From the NCBI GenBank assembly GCA_016929065.1, contig JAFGJO010000030.1, positions 1 to 39,702 of the forward strand: a stretch of 39,702 bases of DNA, in the 5' to 3' direction. This document shows, in pieces, positions 15,937-23,784 of the stretch. The DNA comes from Spirochaetales bacterium (GTDB taxonomy: Bacteria; Spirochaetota; Spirochaetia; SZUA-6; RPPD01). Under the pieces are notes generated by a model, which saw only the letters and a program-made list of their open reading frames with translations, was not told the DNA's origin and searched no databases. Positions within the stretch are counted from its first letter, which is position 1. Each line of letters begins with the position of its first letter. The position numbers were made by a program, and so were the translations under genes.

Positions 15937-16992
15937 TTATAACTCAAGTGCTCCCTGCCGTTTCCGGTGGTCTTCGATGACGATTGCCGCCATGGCTTCT
16001 ATAACCGGAACAATCCGGGGGCAGATACACGGGTCATGTCTTCCATGGGTTTCGATTGTTTTTTCATTTCCATCTGTATCCACGGTCTTCTGGGAAGAGG
16101 TGATTGAAGATGTCGGTTTTATTGCCACCCGAAAAATAATTTCTTCACCGGTTGAAATTCCGCCGAGGATTCCGCCTGCGTGATTTGTTATAAACCCGTT
16201 TTTATCCATTTCATCGTTATGTTCAAGACCAGTCATGGCTGCTGCCCTGAAACCCTCACCGAATTCTATCCCCTTGGTGGCGCCGATTGAAAGCATCGCC
16301 TTGGCCAAGTCTGCCTCGAGTTTGTCAAATACCGGTTCGCCCAGACCCGCAGGGGCTCCCTTGATGCGGCATTCCACAATGCCGCCGACACTGTTTCCGT
16401 CATTTTTTGCCTTGTTGACACAATCGATCATAGCTGCCACTTTTTTCGGATCCGCCGCACGAAGCGGATTTTTTTCGATGATCGAGAGGTCAATAGTTGT
16501 ACTTTCTATTCCGCCTATTGCTTTTGTATAGGCGATGATGGAGATTCCTGCATTGGCAAGTAGTTTCTTCGCAATTGCTCCCGCCGCAACACGGCCGGCT
16601 GTTTCCCGCCCGGATGCCCTGCCGCTCCCCCGGTAATCCCGGATTCCGTATTTTTTAAAATAGGTGAAATCGGCATGTCCCGGCCGGAACAGATTTTTTA
16701 TATCATCATATGCCGCGGGATTGGCGTCTTTGTTGTACAGAATGCATAGAACGGGAGTGCCGGTGGTTTTTCCCTCAAAAACACCCGAAAGGATATGAAC
16801 TGTATCTGGTTCCTGGCGTGGAGTGGTGATCTCTGACTGGCCGGGTTTGCGGCGGTCAAGTTCTTTTTGTATATCAGCCTCACTGAGTTCCATGCCAGGC
16901 GAAACACCGTCAATGATCACCCCGACTGCTCCGCCGTGTGACTCCCCGAACGTCGTCATTTTAAAAAGATTCCCAAAACTATTTCCCGCCAT
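15937..16992 (-). CDS. aroC: Chorismate synthase
   Basis: It makes chorismate from EPSP using reduced FMN, the last shikimate-pathway step. The 351 aa length is usual. The N-terminal signature GNSFGNLFKMTTFGESHG is at residues 3-20, and RPGHADFTYFKKYGIRDYRG(S)GRASGRETA at about 104-133 is the strongly conserved FMN/EPSP region. The ATG lies inside the end of the kinase gene (14-bp overlap), with GGAG eight bases upstream. Pairing with the shikimate kinase-like gene confirms the pathway. Confidence 0.96.
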   Translation of the reverse strand: MAGNSFGNLFKMTTFGESHGGAVGVIIDGVSPGMELSEADIQKELDRRKPGQSEITTPRQEPDTVHILSGVFEGKTTGTPVLCILYNKDANPAAYDDIKNLFRPGHADFTYFKKYGIRDYRGSGRASGRETAGRVAAGAIAKKLLANAGISIIAYTKAIGGIESTTIDLSIIEKNPLRAADPKKVAAMIDCVNKAKNDGNSVGGIVECRIKGAPAGLGEPVFDKLEADLAKAMLSIGATKGIEFGEGFRAAAMTGLEHNDEMDKNGFITNHAGGILGGISTGEEIIFRVAIKPTSSITSSQKTVDTDGNEKTIETHGRHDPCICPRIVPVIEAMAAIVIEDHRKRQGALEL

Positions 16993-17530
16993 GCTGCAGC
17001 TCCTTTATTTGTATTAAAATCCGTTTTGTGATTTCATCGACAGTCCCTCCTCCGTCAATGCACCAATGTGCCCTTTTACTGTATACCGGATGACGAATAT
17101 CGTACAGTTCTTTCAGGTACTGCACCGGATTATTGTTTTGAACCAGAACAGAAGTACCTTTTTTCATAATACGGTCGCGGATACTCTCAAATGGTGTATT
17201 AATGTAAATACAATAGCCGCATTGTTCAAGCGATTTTCCAAGAAGCGGATTCAGCGGAGTCCGGCCTCCAAGTGACAAAACAAACTCCTCATGCAGTTGT
17301 GCTTCATGTTTAGAGAAATGATTGAAGGTGTATGCCTCGATCCGGTAAAAGATGCTTGCGCCTTCTTCCCGGAAAATATCTTCAACACCCTTTTTATGGC
17401 CGTATTGTACGCGATATTGTTCAACGACAAGGTCATCCAGGTCAAAAAAAGGATGGTTCAGTTCACGGGCGATTTTTTTCCCGACCGAAGTTTTCCCGCA
17501 GTGTTTCATTCCCATAAAAATAATATTCAT
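16979..17530 (-). CDS. Shikimate kinase-like P-loop kinase
   Basis: It is likely to phosphorylate shikimate upstream of aroC. The 183-aa protein has Walker A G7-S15 (GMKHCGKTS), a DLDD shikimate/Mg site at 30-33, and LSLGGRTPLN where shikimate kinases have the triple Gly. The RxRPLL-type lid is changed to DRIMKKGTSVL, so the protein is divergent. The context (overlap with aroC) supports the call. I take the ATG at 17530; the longer frame begins at a TTG (17569) that belongs to the -35 box. There is no Shine-Dalgarno, and the -10 ends ten bases before the ATG. Confidence 0.8.
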   Translation of the reverse strand: MNIIFMGMKHCGKTSVGKKIARELNHPFFDLDDLVVEQYRVQYGHKKGVEDIFREEGASIFYRIEAYTFNHFSKHEAQLHEEFVLSLGGRTPLNPLLGKSLEQCGYCIYINTPFESIRDRIMKKGTSVLVQNNNPVQYLKELYDIRHPVYSKRAHWCIDGGGTVDEITKRILIQIKELQHGGK

Positions 17531-17540
17531 CGAGGTCTTT

Positions 17541-17569
17541 ACAATACTTGTGTTGTGATTTTTTGGCAA
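17541..17569 (-). promoter_or_regulatory. Promoter of the aroK-like/aroC pair
   Basis: On the minus strand TTGCCA (17569-17564) and TATTGT (17546-17541) are separated by 17 bp. The start codon follows ten bases after the -10. Confidence 0.6.
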
Positions 17570-17602
17570 GGGAGACCGATGGCATAGTGTGAAGGGGAAA
17601 AG

Positions 17603-18250
17603 TTATTCTTTTGTTTTCCTGCGGCTGGCAACAAACCGTTGAAAATCATTGATGTTTTTCACAACAATGCGGTCAACGTAAAGCTCTATACGGCGCTGCT
17701 GGAGAAAGTGGGAGAGAACTGTTTTGCATTGTGCGGGCGGTAATCCCGCCCAATGGGCAATATCATCAATCGATGTTTTAAATTCGATTGTTTCAACTTC
17801 GCTGGTTTGAAGGGGTTCTTTCTCCGCGAGCATCAGAAATACATCGGCAACACGGGCTTCAATATCCTCGAGAGTCAGAATCATAAACCGGCGTTTCTGG
17901 TCATAAATGCGGCGGGTGAACAGTTTTAACAGTTTTAAGGCAATCTGCGGATTTCCCCGCATCAGGATTTCAAAGTTTGCCCGGTTAAATTCCAGTACTT
18001 GTACTTTGTCGGCTGCAATCGCGCTTGCAGAGCGTGGAGCTTCCTCCAGAATTGCCATCTCGCCGAATACTTCGCCCGGTTTCAGGACATCAATTGTTTT
18101 TTCAAGATCACCCATTATTTTCACAATCTGTACCCGACCGCTCTGGATGAGATAAAAATTGTCACCCGGCTCGTACTCGCAAAAAATAATGCTTCCCGCT
18201 TGAAATGTTTTACTGAACCGCTGAAACATTTGACCCAATGCATCCATCAT
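17603..18250 (-). CDS. Crp/Fnr-family transcription regulator
   Basis: A 215-aa regulator with an N-terminal cyclic-nucleotide-binding beta-roll (about 15-115) and a C-terminal winged helix (about 145-212). The phosphate-binding cassette is well kept (FGEMAILEEAPRSASAIA, about 62-79, with Glu and Arg), so cAMP or a related nucleotide is a plausible ligand. No FNR-type cysteine cluster is seen. The helix-turn-helix lies in TSIDDIAHWAGLPPAQCKTVLSH. Its start overlaps the stop of the cNMP-TPR gene (ATGATG at 18250-18247), so the two are translationally coupled. Target sites were not identified. Confidence 0.88.
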   Translation of the reverse strand: MMDALGQMFQRFSKTFQAGSIIFCEYEPGDNFYLIQSGRVQIVKIMGDLEKTIDVLKPGEVFGEMAILEEAPRSASAIAADKVQVLEFNRANFEILMRGNPQIALKLLKLFTRRIYDQKRRFMILTLEDIEARVADVFLMLAEKEPLQTSEVETIEFKTSIDDIAHWAGLPPAQCKTVLSHFLQQRRIELYVDRIVVKNINDFQRFVASRRKTKE

Positions 18251-19272
18251 GTGGCTCCTTCAACTTGACGCATCATTTTTTTTGCCTTTTGATACAGGGA
18301 TTCGCTCTCCGGAGTCATGGTGAGCACCTTTTTGAAAAAGCCTGCGGCTTTTGCATTGTTGCCCATTTTCATCTGGCACGAACCAACAAAAAACAGTGCG
18401 TCTTTGACGTCGGGATGTTTGGGAAATTTCTGGATCCAGTCGGTGAATAATGAAATGCTTTTATCGAATTGTTTCAGATAAAACAGGCACCTGCCCATTT
18501 CATACTGCGATTTCGAAATGTATTCCTGATCGTCTGTTTCTGCGGCGATTTTTTTGAAAGCCTTGAATGCTTCCTCATATTTGTCCTGACTGATCAGGCT
18601 GACAGCACGGTAAAACTGCTGTCCGGAATCAGAGATGGCTTTTGTTCCTGTGGGTTTGTCGGACATCAGGTTTTCAGGTTGTGCCTGCTGTTGTGGTTTG
18701 GGGGTGAGTTCCGGCCCCTTGCCTGACCCGTATTGTTTTCGAAAACTTTCGGCCACTTCGATGTTTTTCAGGGCCTCTGTAGCCATTGATCCTGACGGAT
18801 AATACACCAGATAACGTTTAAAGGCATAGATTGCCTGGTCGTACGCCTTTTTTTTCAGATAATAATCACCAATGCTGTAAAGCCCTTTTTCGGGATTGAC
18901 ATGTTCTTCAGCCGAAAGGAGTGTTTGGACCTGTTTGTGTATTCGGCGCAGCTGATTTGAAAAAACTTTCAGCATTTTCAGGATAAGCGGAATATTTTTT
19001 AAAACCAGCGCTTCAAACTCTTCAACGGAAAACGCAACCACATTCGAATCGGTGAGCACCAGTGCTGTCTCTTCCCGTCCAAACCTTCCAAGGGCGGATT
19101 TGACTCCCAGGAACTCTCCGGTTTTTACCAGGTCATGAAGTTCCTGCCCGGTTTCGATATCTTCATAATTCAGACTGATTTTTCCGGAGTTTAAAATAAA
19201 GACCTTATCCGCAATATCACCGCGGAAATAAATAATTGAATTGGCTTTGTAAAAAACAGCCTTCGGAGACAC
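18247..19272 (-). CDS. cNMP-binding domain fused to TPR repeats
   Basis: A 341-aa cytoplasmic protein. Residues about 5-110 form a cyclic-nucleotide-binding domain whose phosphate-binding cassette is degenerate (GEFLGVKSALGRFGREETALV). A Pro/Gln-rich linker follows (about 180-215), on either side of which lie tetratricopeptide-like helices (YSIGDYYLKKKAYDQAIYAFKRYLVYYP; YEEAFKAFKKIAAE; MGRCLFYLKQFDKSISLF; FFVGSCQMKMGNNAKAAGFFKKVL). It has no DNA-binding domain, so it more likely works by protein contact. GTG start with AAAGGAG about ten bases before. It is in an operon between the amidohydrolase and the Crp-type gene. Confidence 0.82.
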   Translation of the reverse strand: MSPKAVFYKANSIIYFRGDIADKVFILNSGKISLNYEDIETGQELHDLVKTGEFLGVKSALGRFGREETALVLTDSNVVAFSVEEFEALVLKNIPLILKMLKVFSNQLRRIHKQVQTLLSAEEHVNPEKGLYSIGDYYLKKKAYDQAIYAFKRYLVYYPSGSMATEALKNIEVAESFRKQYGSGKGPELTPKPQQQAQPENLMSDKPTGTKAISDSGQQFYRAVSLISQDKYEEAFKAFKKIAAETDDQEYISKSQYEMGRCLFYLKQFDKSISLFTDWIQKFPKHPDVKDALFFVGSCQMKMGNNAKAAGFFKKVLTMTPESESLYQKAKKMMRQVEGAT

Positions 19273-19289
19273 GCTGCACTTACTCCTTT

Positions 19290-20546
19290 CTACCCTTTAT
19301 ACTCCACATCCAGGGGCATATAATCAAGCACTTTTTTACGCCCGACGACCTCACGAACGCGGTTAAGCAGTCCGACCGGATTTCCTGTCACCAGCATGTT
19401 TCTTTTTTTAATGGAAACTTCCTGAGCTGTTATCCCGCGATGCTTAAATAATTCCTTGTATTCAATGCCTCCGAAAATCGGATTTCCTTCCAGCACCAGC
19501 AGGTCAATGTCATGTATGTTGGCTGCGAGAAGGGACTCATACGGATCATCATGTTTCTGTTTTATTGCCAGAATGTCGGCAAGTTTTCCCGTTTCAAGCG
19601 TTCCGATTTCTTTTTCCATCCGGAACCCTCTCGCGGCATTTATGGTTGCCATTTGTGTGATGATTTTCGGATCAAGGTCCTCTCCGTACATCTTGCGGTA
19701 AATTTTTCGGGCAAACCGCATTTCTTCAAGCAGGTTGACCGATCCGGTGTGGGTTGAATCAGTGCCTATGGCAATATTCAGCCCTGTGTCTATCATTTTC
19801 CTGATTTTACAGGTGAAATTATACATGAAAATATTCGAGGCAGGGCACCAGCCAATGGTTACCTTTGCTTTTTTCGCTTTTTTAATGTCTGATTCTGAAA
19901 ACCCGACACAATGGATCAACACCCCGTATTCATCAAGGCATTTCAGGTTTTCCAGAATATCGATACCCCGTTGGGATTCTTCGTCAAAGCCCTCTTCAAG
20001 ATGGGTAATAAACGGATAATTCTTTTTTATTGCACGCTCATGTTCTATTTCAATACCATCGCCCCATTGCAGATCATATGAAGAACATTCATGTGCGAGA
20101 GTGTAGTTTTGAATAACTCGAATGGGAAGGCCGGGAATTACGTGGCCGTTTATTTCATGCGGGAAGTGGTCATTTACCGTGCAAACACCGCTGAACAGAT
20201 TTTTATAGGCACCCAGTTCATAACATTCGTCGACGGTTAAATCTGCACGTTCTTTATAGACTTCAGAGGATTTTAAATCCTTGTCCCATGGAGCCCAGTT
20301 CAGGTAAAATGTCCCCGGTTTCGGCCCGACTCGTGGCAGATAGTCTCCGCGGAGATGGTCATGCAAATTTATCAATGCCGGAAAGATGAATGAATCAGCA
20401 AGTTTGACATGATATTTGGCTTCCTTGCCAATGCTTTCAATTTTCTTGCTGTTGCATTTGATGATTTTTTCTTTAAGTACTTTTTGCGGTGAAACAAGCG
20501 CTTGCCCCTCCAGAGAATAGGACTTCACCTGAGTGTTTGTCTGCAT
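19290..20546 (-). CDS. Amidohydrolase, TrzA/MTA-SAH deaminase-like
   Basis: A 418-aa metal-dependent hydrolase. The metal site is complete: HxH at H62/H64 (INLHDHLRGD), a third His in THLEEG, a fourth in LIHCVGFS, and the Asp in IGTDSTHTGS. The sequence resembles the aminohydrolase branch that deaminates adenosine-type or guanine-type substrates (MTA/SAH deaminase, aminofutalosine deaminase, chlorohydrolases). The exact substrate is not visible. A nucleosidase of the MTA/futalosine type occurs at 390-1184, but far away. GAGG lies eight bases before the ATG. It is the first gene of a three-gene unit, 17 bp ahead of the cNMP-TPR gene. Confidence 0.82.
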   Translation of the reverse strand: MQTNTQVKSYSLEGQALVSPQKVLKEKIIKCNSKKIESIGKEAKYHVKLADSFIFPALINLHDHLRGDYLPRVGPKPGTFYLNWAPWDKDLKSSEVYKERADLTVDECYELGAYKNLFSGVCTVNDHFPHEINGHVIPGLPIRVIQNYTLAHECSSYDLQWGDGIEIEHERAIKKNYPFITHLEEGFDEESQRGIDILENLKCLDEYGVLIHCVGFSESDIKKAKKAKVTIGWCPASNIFMYNFTCKIRKMIDTGLNIAIGTDSTHTGSVNLLEEMRFARKIYRKMYGEDLDPKIITQMATINAARGFRMEKEIGTLETGKLADILAIKQKHDDPYESLLAANIHDIDLLVLEGNPIFGGIEYKELFKHRGITAQEVSIKKRNMLVTGNPVGLLNRVREVVGRKKVLDYMPLDVEYKG

Positions 20547-20957
20547 TGTATTCCTCTTGGATGATAATAAATTTGTAAATCCATCTAACTCTCTATTCTA
20601 TCCAGTCTGCTTTTATTATCGGAAAAGAAGACTTCGTTTATTGAGGATTTTACAAAAAAAAATTATCCCAATTAATATTGAAAAGCCTTCCTGTTATACA
20701 TAAATATAGCCGAATTTCCTTTTTTTTCAAACAAAGTTATAGTTCTATGTGGTATTTTTTCTATATGTGAAAAATGTTATAAATCCGGATATTTGCACAA
20801 CCCGCCCGATAATTTCACCGTGAATATAGTTTTTTTTTGTATTTTGGCGCTGATTCTGTACGTTTTTCCATAATGGGTGTTTTAAATGAAAGAACAATGT
20901 ATGAAATAATATACACAGGATGAAGAAAGGATATGTTATGAAACTGATAAAAAATAT
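20547..20957. other. AT-rich intergenic region, no gene seen
   Basis: Between the divergent amidohydrolase and HD-GYP genes there is no convincing reading frame or RNA. It is AT-rich with several A/T runs and must hold the amidohydrolase promoter on the minus strand. Enhancer sites for the sigma-54 promoter at 20998 would also be expected here, about 80-200 bp upstream. Confidence 0.5.
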
Positions 20958-20980
20958 AACTCATTATATTATAATGAGTT
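20958..20980. promoter_or_regulatory. 11-bp perfect inverted repeat before the sigma-54 promoter
   Basis: AACTCATTATA (20958-20968) and TATAATGAGTT (20970-20980) are perfect reverse complements around one T. It ends 17 bp before the sigma-54 -24 element. It may be a regulator site; it is closer than usual for an activator of sigma-54. Confidence 0.55.
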
Positions 20981-20997
20981 ATAATGAATTCATCAAT

Positions 20998-21014
20998 TTG
21001 GCACAATTATTGCA
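20998..21014 (+). promoter_or_regulatory. Sigma-54 (RpoN) promoter of the HD-GYP gene
   Basis: TTGGCAC (20998-21004) and TTGCA (21010-21014) give the invariant GG (21000-21001) and GC (21012-21013) exactly ten bases apart, close to the consensus TGGCACG-N4-TTGC. Transcription would start near 21025, directly before the GGAGG at 21026-21030 and the ATG at 21040. Confidence 0.78.
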
Positions 21015-21039
21015 TATAAATATCTGGAGGATTAAAATC

Positions 21040-22200
21040 ATGATGTCGAATGTGACTTTAAAAAAGGAAGAAAAAGTTTTAACAATAAGTGTTGATAATC
21101 TCCATGAGGGAATGAAATTTGATGCTCCAGTAGTATTTGAAGGGGATAATTTATTCGTGGCAGCAGGAATCCCTGTCCGGAAAAAAGATGTTGAGAAGCT
21201 CAAAAAATTTGGTGTTGCCACTGTTTCGACAGCAGGTAATCTGCTTTCTGACAGCAAGCAGTCCAATACCCAGACAACCCTCAAGCTCTTTTATATGCAG
21301 GAAGCTGAAGGCAGGTGTCTTCAGTCCTATAACAGCATGCTGAAGGAAATTCGTGACGCGTTTGAAAAAATAAGGATCGGGAAGAAAGGTTTTCGGGATG
21401 CAATTGACAGTATCGTAAATGAAATTTTTCATACTGTGAAGGAAGAGCCGAATCAGATGGTACAGCTGGTTCATGGGATAAGCAATATTGCCCATGACCC
21501 TGCAGTCACCGCACTGCATACAGCCATACTTGCAACAGTGATGGGGCTGCTGCGGCGGATGTTTGGCCATGAGCTGATTAAGCTTACGACAGCTGGTTTG
21601 CTGCATGATGTGGGAATGCTCAGGATATCACCTGAAATTCTGATGAAGAAAGGCCAATTGACGATTAACGACCGTACTGTTATTGAGACTCACCCGGCAC
21701 TCTCGCATGGTATCATTGTAAAAGAGCTGGGATTTTCAAATGAAATTGGGGAAATCGTCCTTCAGCACCATGAACGGCCGGATGGAACCGGCTATCCACA
21801 GAAACTGGAACAAAGGAATATGACGGTCTATTCTCAAATCATCGCAGTTGCGCATGCATATGCTGCCTTAATCAATAAGAAACCATACCGAAGCCATCTG
21901 CTGGGGTATGATGCAATCAAGGTGATTTTGCGCGGGATCAGTCTTCAGTTTATTCCGGAAGTTGTTGAACTGTTTTTGAAGTGTGTCGGCATATATCCGG
22001 TTGGCTCATATGTTTTACTGAATGATTTTTCGGTCGCCCAGGTTCTGGAGAAAAGTACCGAAGCGCCGCTTCGGCCCATTATCCGGATACTTGTGGACCG
22101 GCATGGGGAAAAAAGCAAAAAACCCCCGATCATCAATCTGCTGAAACATGATGAACTCTATATTATGAAGGCAGTTGATCCGGAAGATGTTGTCATTTAG
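21040..22200 (+). CDS. HD-GYP domain protein (c-di-GMP phosphodiesterase-like)
   Basis: A 386-aa cytoplasmic protein. Residues 1-140 contain a short N-terminal module ahead of the catalytic domain. The HD-GYP domain (about 155-330) has ALHTAI, the HD pair in LLHDVGML, ETHPALSHG, and the GYP-defining HHERPDGTGYP. HD-GYP proteins degrade cyclic di-GMP at a metal centre. The usual HDIGK lysine is Met (HDVGM), so activity may be altered. A C-terminal extension of about 60 aa follows. An in-frame start at 20920 is rejected: it precedes the promoter, while GGAGG sits nine bases before the ATG at 21040. Sigma-54 control ties it to a signal-activated programme. Confidence 0.88.
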   Translation: MMSNVTLKKEEKVLTISVDNLHEGMKFDAPVVFEGDNLFVAAGIPVRKKDVEKLKKFGVATVSTAGNLLSDSKQSNTQTTLKLFYMQEAEGRCLQSYNSMLKEIRDAFEKIRIGKKGFRDAIDSIVNEIFHTVKEEPNQMVQLVHGISNIAHDPAVTALHTAILATVMGLLRRMFGHELIKLTTAGLLHDVGMLRISPEILMKKGQLTINDRTVIETHPALSHGIIVKELGFSNEIGEIVLQHHERPDGTGYPQKLEQRNMTVYSQIIAVAHAYAALINKKPYRSHLLGYDAIKVILRGISLQFIPEVVELFLKCVGIYPVGSYVLLNDFSVAQVLEKSTEAPLRPIIRILVDRHGEKSKKPPIINLLKHDELYIMKAVDPEDVVI

Positions 22201-22218
22201 AGGTTGTTGGACAGCCTC
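22201..22218. repeat. Copy of a TTGGACAGCCTC intergenic motif
   Basis: Directly after the HD-GYP stop codon the sequence carries TTGGACAGCCTC; its reverse complement closely matches GAGGGGCTGTCCAA at 33181-33194, also just after a stop codon. It seems to be a dispersed short repeat. Confidence 0.45.
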
Positions 22219-22274
22219 TTTATATATGATTTAAAAATTATGTAAATAAGTGTAAATACCTCTTTTATGCCTCG

Positions 22275-22319
22275 GGGGACTTTCAGAATTTTTTCTGGAA
22301 GTCCTCTCTCCTTTTTTTA
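22275..22319 (+). terminator. Rho-independent terminator after the HD-GYP gene
   Basis: Positions 22275-22286 pair with 22295-22306 (12 bp with two G-U type pairs), followed by a T-rich tract to 22319. Confidence 0.7.
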
Positions 22320-22403
22320 CAGAACAAATGGGAAAAACAATGATCGATCGTTCCAATATGTGATATAATTGTCATTGAAAAAGAAAAAGTAAAAAGAGGG
22401 AAT

Positions 22404-22952
22404 ATGGGCGTTACTTGTTGTGTTTTCATTGCGATGAGCCTGGATGGATATATCGCACGCAAAGACGGCGATATAGACTGGCTTATGCCCGCAGAATACA
22501 GTCAAAAGGAAGATTACGGGTATCTTGCCTTTATTGACAGTATTGATGCGATTGTGATGGGAAGGAAATCATTCGAAAAAGTATGTACATTCGATGCCTG
22601 GCCGTATGGAGATATCCCGGTTATCGTGCTGAGCGCCCGGGAAATCAGCATCCCTTCTGTATTGAAATCAACTGTCTCTTCATTTTCCAAATCTCTGGAT
22701 CATCTTGTTGACGACCTGCATTCTGCGGGAAAGAAAAGACTGTATATAGACGGCGGAATAACCATTCAGCGATTTCTGGCAGCTGAGCGCATTGACAGAA
22801 TGACCATAACGGTAATTCCGGTGCTTTTGGGTGAGGGAATCCGGCTCTTTGGATTTCTCCCGAAACAAGTGCACCTCCGCCTTGAAGGCAGCAGGTGTTT
22901 TGACTCAGGATATGTACAATTGCAATATACGGTCATAAAAGCAAAAGTGTGA
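22404..22952 (+). CDS. Dihydrofolate reductase-family protein (RibD C-terminal-like)
   Basis: A 182-aa single-domain reductase of the DHFR/RibD-C superfamily that includes YyaP/YwjB-type proteins; members use NADPH, but most stand-alone ones lack a known substrate. Visible motifs are VFIAMSLDGYIARKDGDIDWL (about 6-26), DAIVMGRKSFEKV (about 50-62), LYIDGGITIQRFL (about 112-125) and IPVLLGEGIRLF (about 138-150). The start has AGAGGGA at suitable distance, and a TATAAT (22364-22369) precedes it by 35 bp. It is probably a single-gene unit between a terminator and the next promoter. Confidence 0.87.
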   Translation: MGVTCCVFIAMSLDGYIARKDGDIDWLMPAEYSQKEDYGYLAFIDSIDAIVMGRKSFEKVCTFDAWPYGDIPVIVLSAREISIPSVLKSTVSSFSKSLDHLVDDLHSAGKKRLYIDGGITIQRFLAAERIDRMTITVIPVLLGEGIRLFGFLPKQVHLRLEGSRCFDSGYVQLQYTVIKAKV

Positions 22953-22960
22953 TTTCCTGA

Positions 22961-22988
22961 TTGAAATATTTTCTTCTTGCTATATAGT
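22961..22988 (+). promoter_or_regulatory. Possible promoter upstream of the flagellin-like gene
   Basis: TTGAAA (22961-22966) and TATAGT (22983-22988) lie 16 bp apart. A second candidate, TTTTCA (23010-23015) with TATATT (23034-23039), 18 bp apart, ends six bases before the preferred GTG start at 23046. Confidence 0.45.
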
Positions 22989-23045
22989 TACATAGTGAAT
23001 ATAAGGATGTTTTCATTTTACTGGTATATTGAGTATATTACACTA

Positions 23046-23783
23046 GTGGAAAAAACAATTCTTATTGGTATTCTATTTGGTTTTATTGTCTCGGGCGCAT
23101 TGGCCGGGGCAGAAGCACCGGTTGATTTTCTGAACAACATCCTCATCGAGAATGAGGGGAAGATTGACAAGAACATGAAACGGCTTTCAGAAGGTACTTT
23201 TCTGTTACCTGATGATCCGGCCAATTTTGCCATCTATCAGAAGCTCGAATCCCATATCCGCGGCCTCTCGAAGGAAATTGAAAACAATACGGATGTTATC
23301 TATTATTATCAGTATACTGAATCAATCGTTGGCACTATGATAGAACATCTGCAGCGCATCCGTGAACTGCTGATTCAGCGGGGCAATGCCATTTACTCGG
23401 CATCCGACCGGAGCATGATTGATTTGGAAGTGTCGGCACAGTACGACGCAATCCTGTTTGTGCTGCGGACGACGGAGTTTAACCGGAAACCGGTATTTGA
23501 CAGTTTTTTTAAGGATGCATCAGCGGCCGCACTTTTTTCAGAAGAAAAATACTTTCAATTAATTAATGTAGACAAGCTGCTTTCGTATACGATTAAATCC
23601 CGGAGTATCTACGGCGCGAAGATAGCACAACTGGAATCCCGGGTTCGCGATTACAGCATCGAACGGGAAAATTCACAGGGCATGCAGAGCACGATTTTTG
23701 ATATTGACTATACTTCTGAAATATCGGCGTTGCGGAAAAACGAACTTTTATTTGTCAGTAATATTTTGCTGCTGGCGCCGTAA
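23046..23783 (+). CDS. Flagellin-like protein with a Sec signal peptide
   Basis: The 245-aa protein starts with a Sec-type signal (n-region MEKT, hydrophobic ILIGILFGFIVSGALA, cleavage before GAEAP). The mature N-terminal part follows the flagellin D0/D1 pattern: KNMKRLSEGTFLLPDDPANFAIYQKLESHIRG-type text where flagellins read IEKLSSG...DDASGLAVSEKMRSQIRG. It continues with ESIVGTMIEHLQRIRELLIQRGNAIYSASDR and EFNRKPVF. The C-terminal helix (LESRVRDYSIERENSQGMQSTIFDIDYTSEISALRKNELL) fits flagellin D1/D0. The variable middle is very short. Flagellins normally have no cleavable signal and leave through the type III apparatus. The GTG start has no Shine-Dalgarno; earlier in-frame starts (22995, 23007) are possible. 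Confidence 0.75.
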   Translation: MEKTILIGILFGFIVSGALAGAEAPVDFLNNILIENEGKIDKNMKRLSEGTFLLPDDPANFAIYQKLESHIRGLSKEIENNTDVIYYYQYTESIVGTMIEHLQRIRELLIQRGNAIYSASDRSMIDLEVSAQYDAILFVLRTTEFNRKPVFDSFFKDASAAALFSEEKYFQLINVDKLLSYTIKSRSIYGAKIAQLESRVRDYSIERENSQGMQSTIFDIDYTSEISALRKNELLFVSNILLLAP

Positions 23784-23784
23784 A

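Noticed and set aside
17531..17569. TTG start extending the shikimate kinase-like protein by 13 residues
   Set aside because: The TTG belongs to the -35 TTGCCA; kinase homology begins at the ATG at 17530.
20920..21039. Upstream start for the HD-GYP protein
   Set aside because: It lies ahead of the sigma-54 promoter; GGAGG supports the ATG at 21040.
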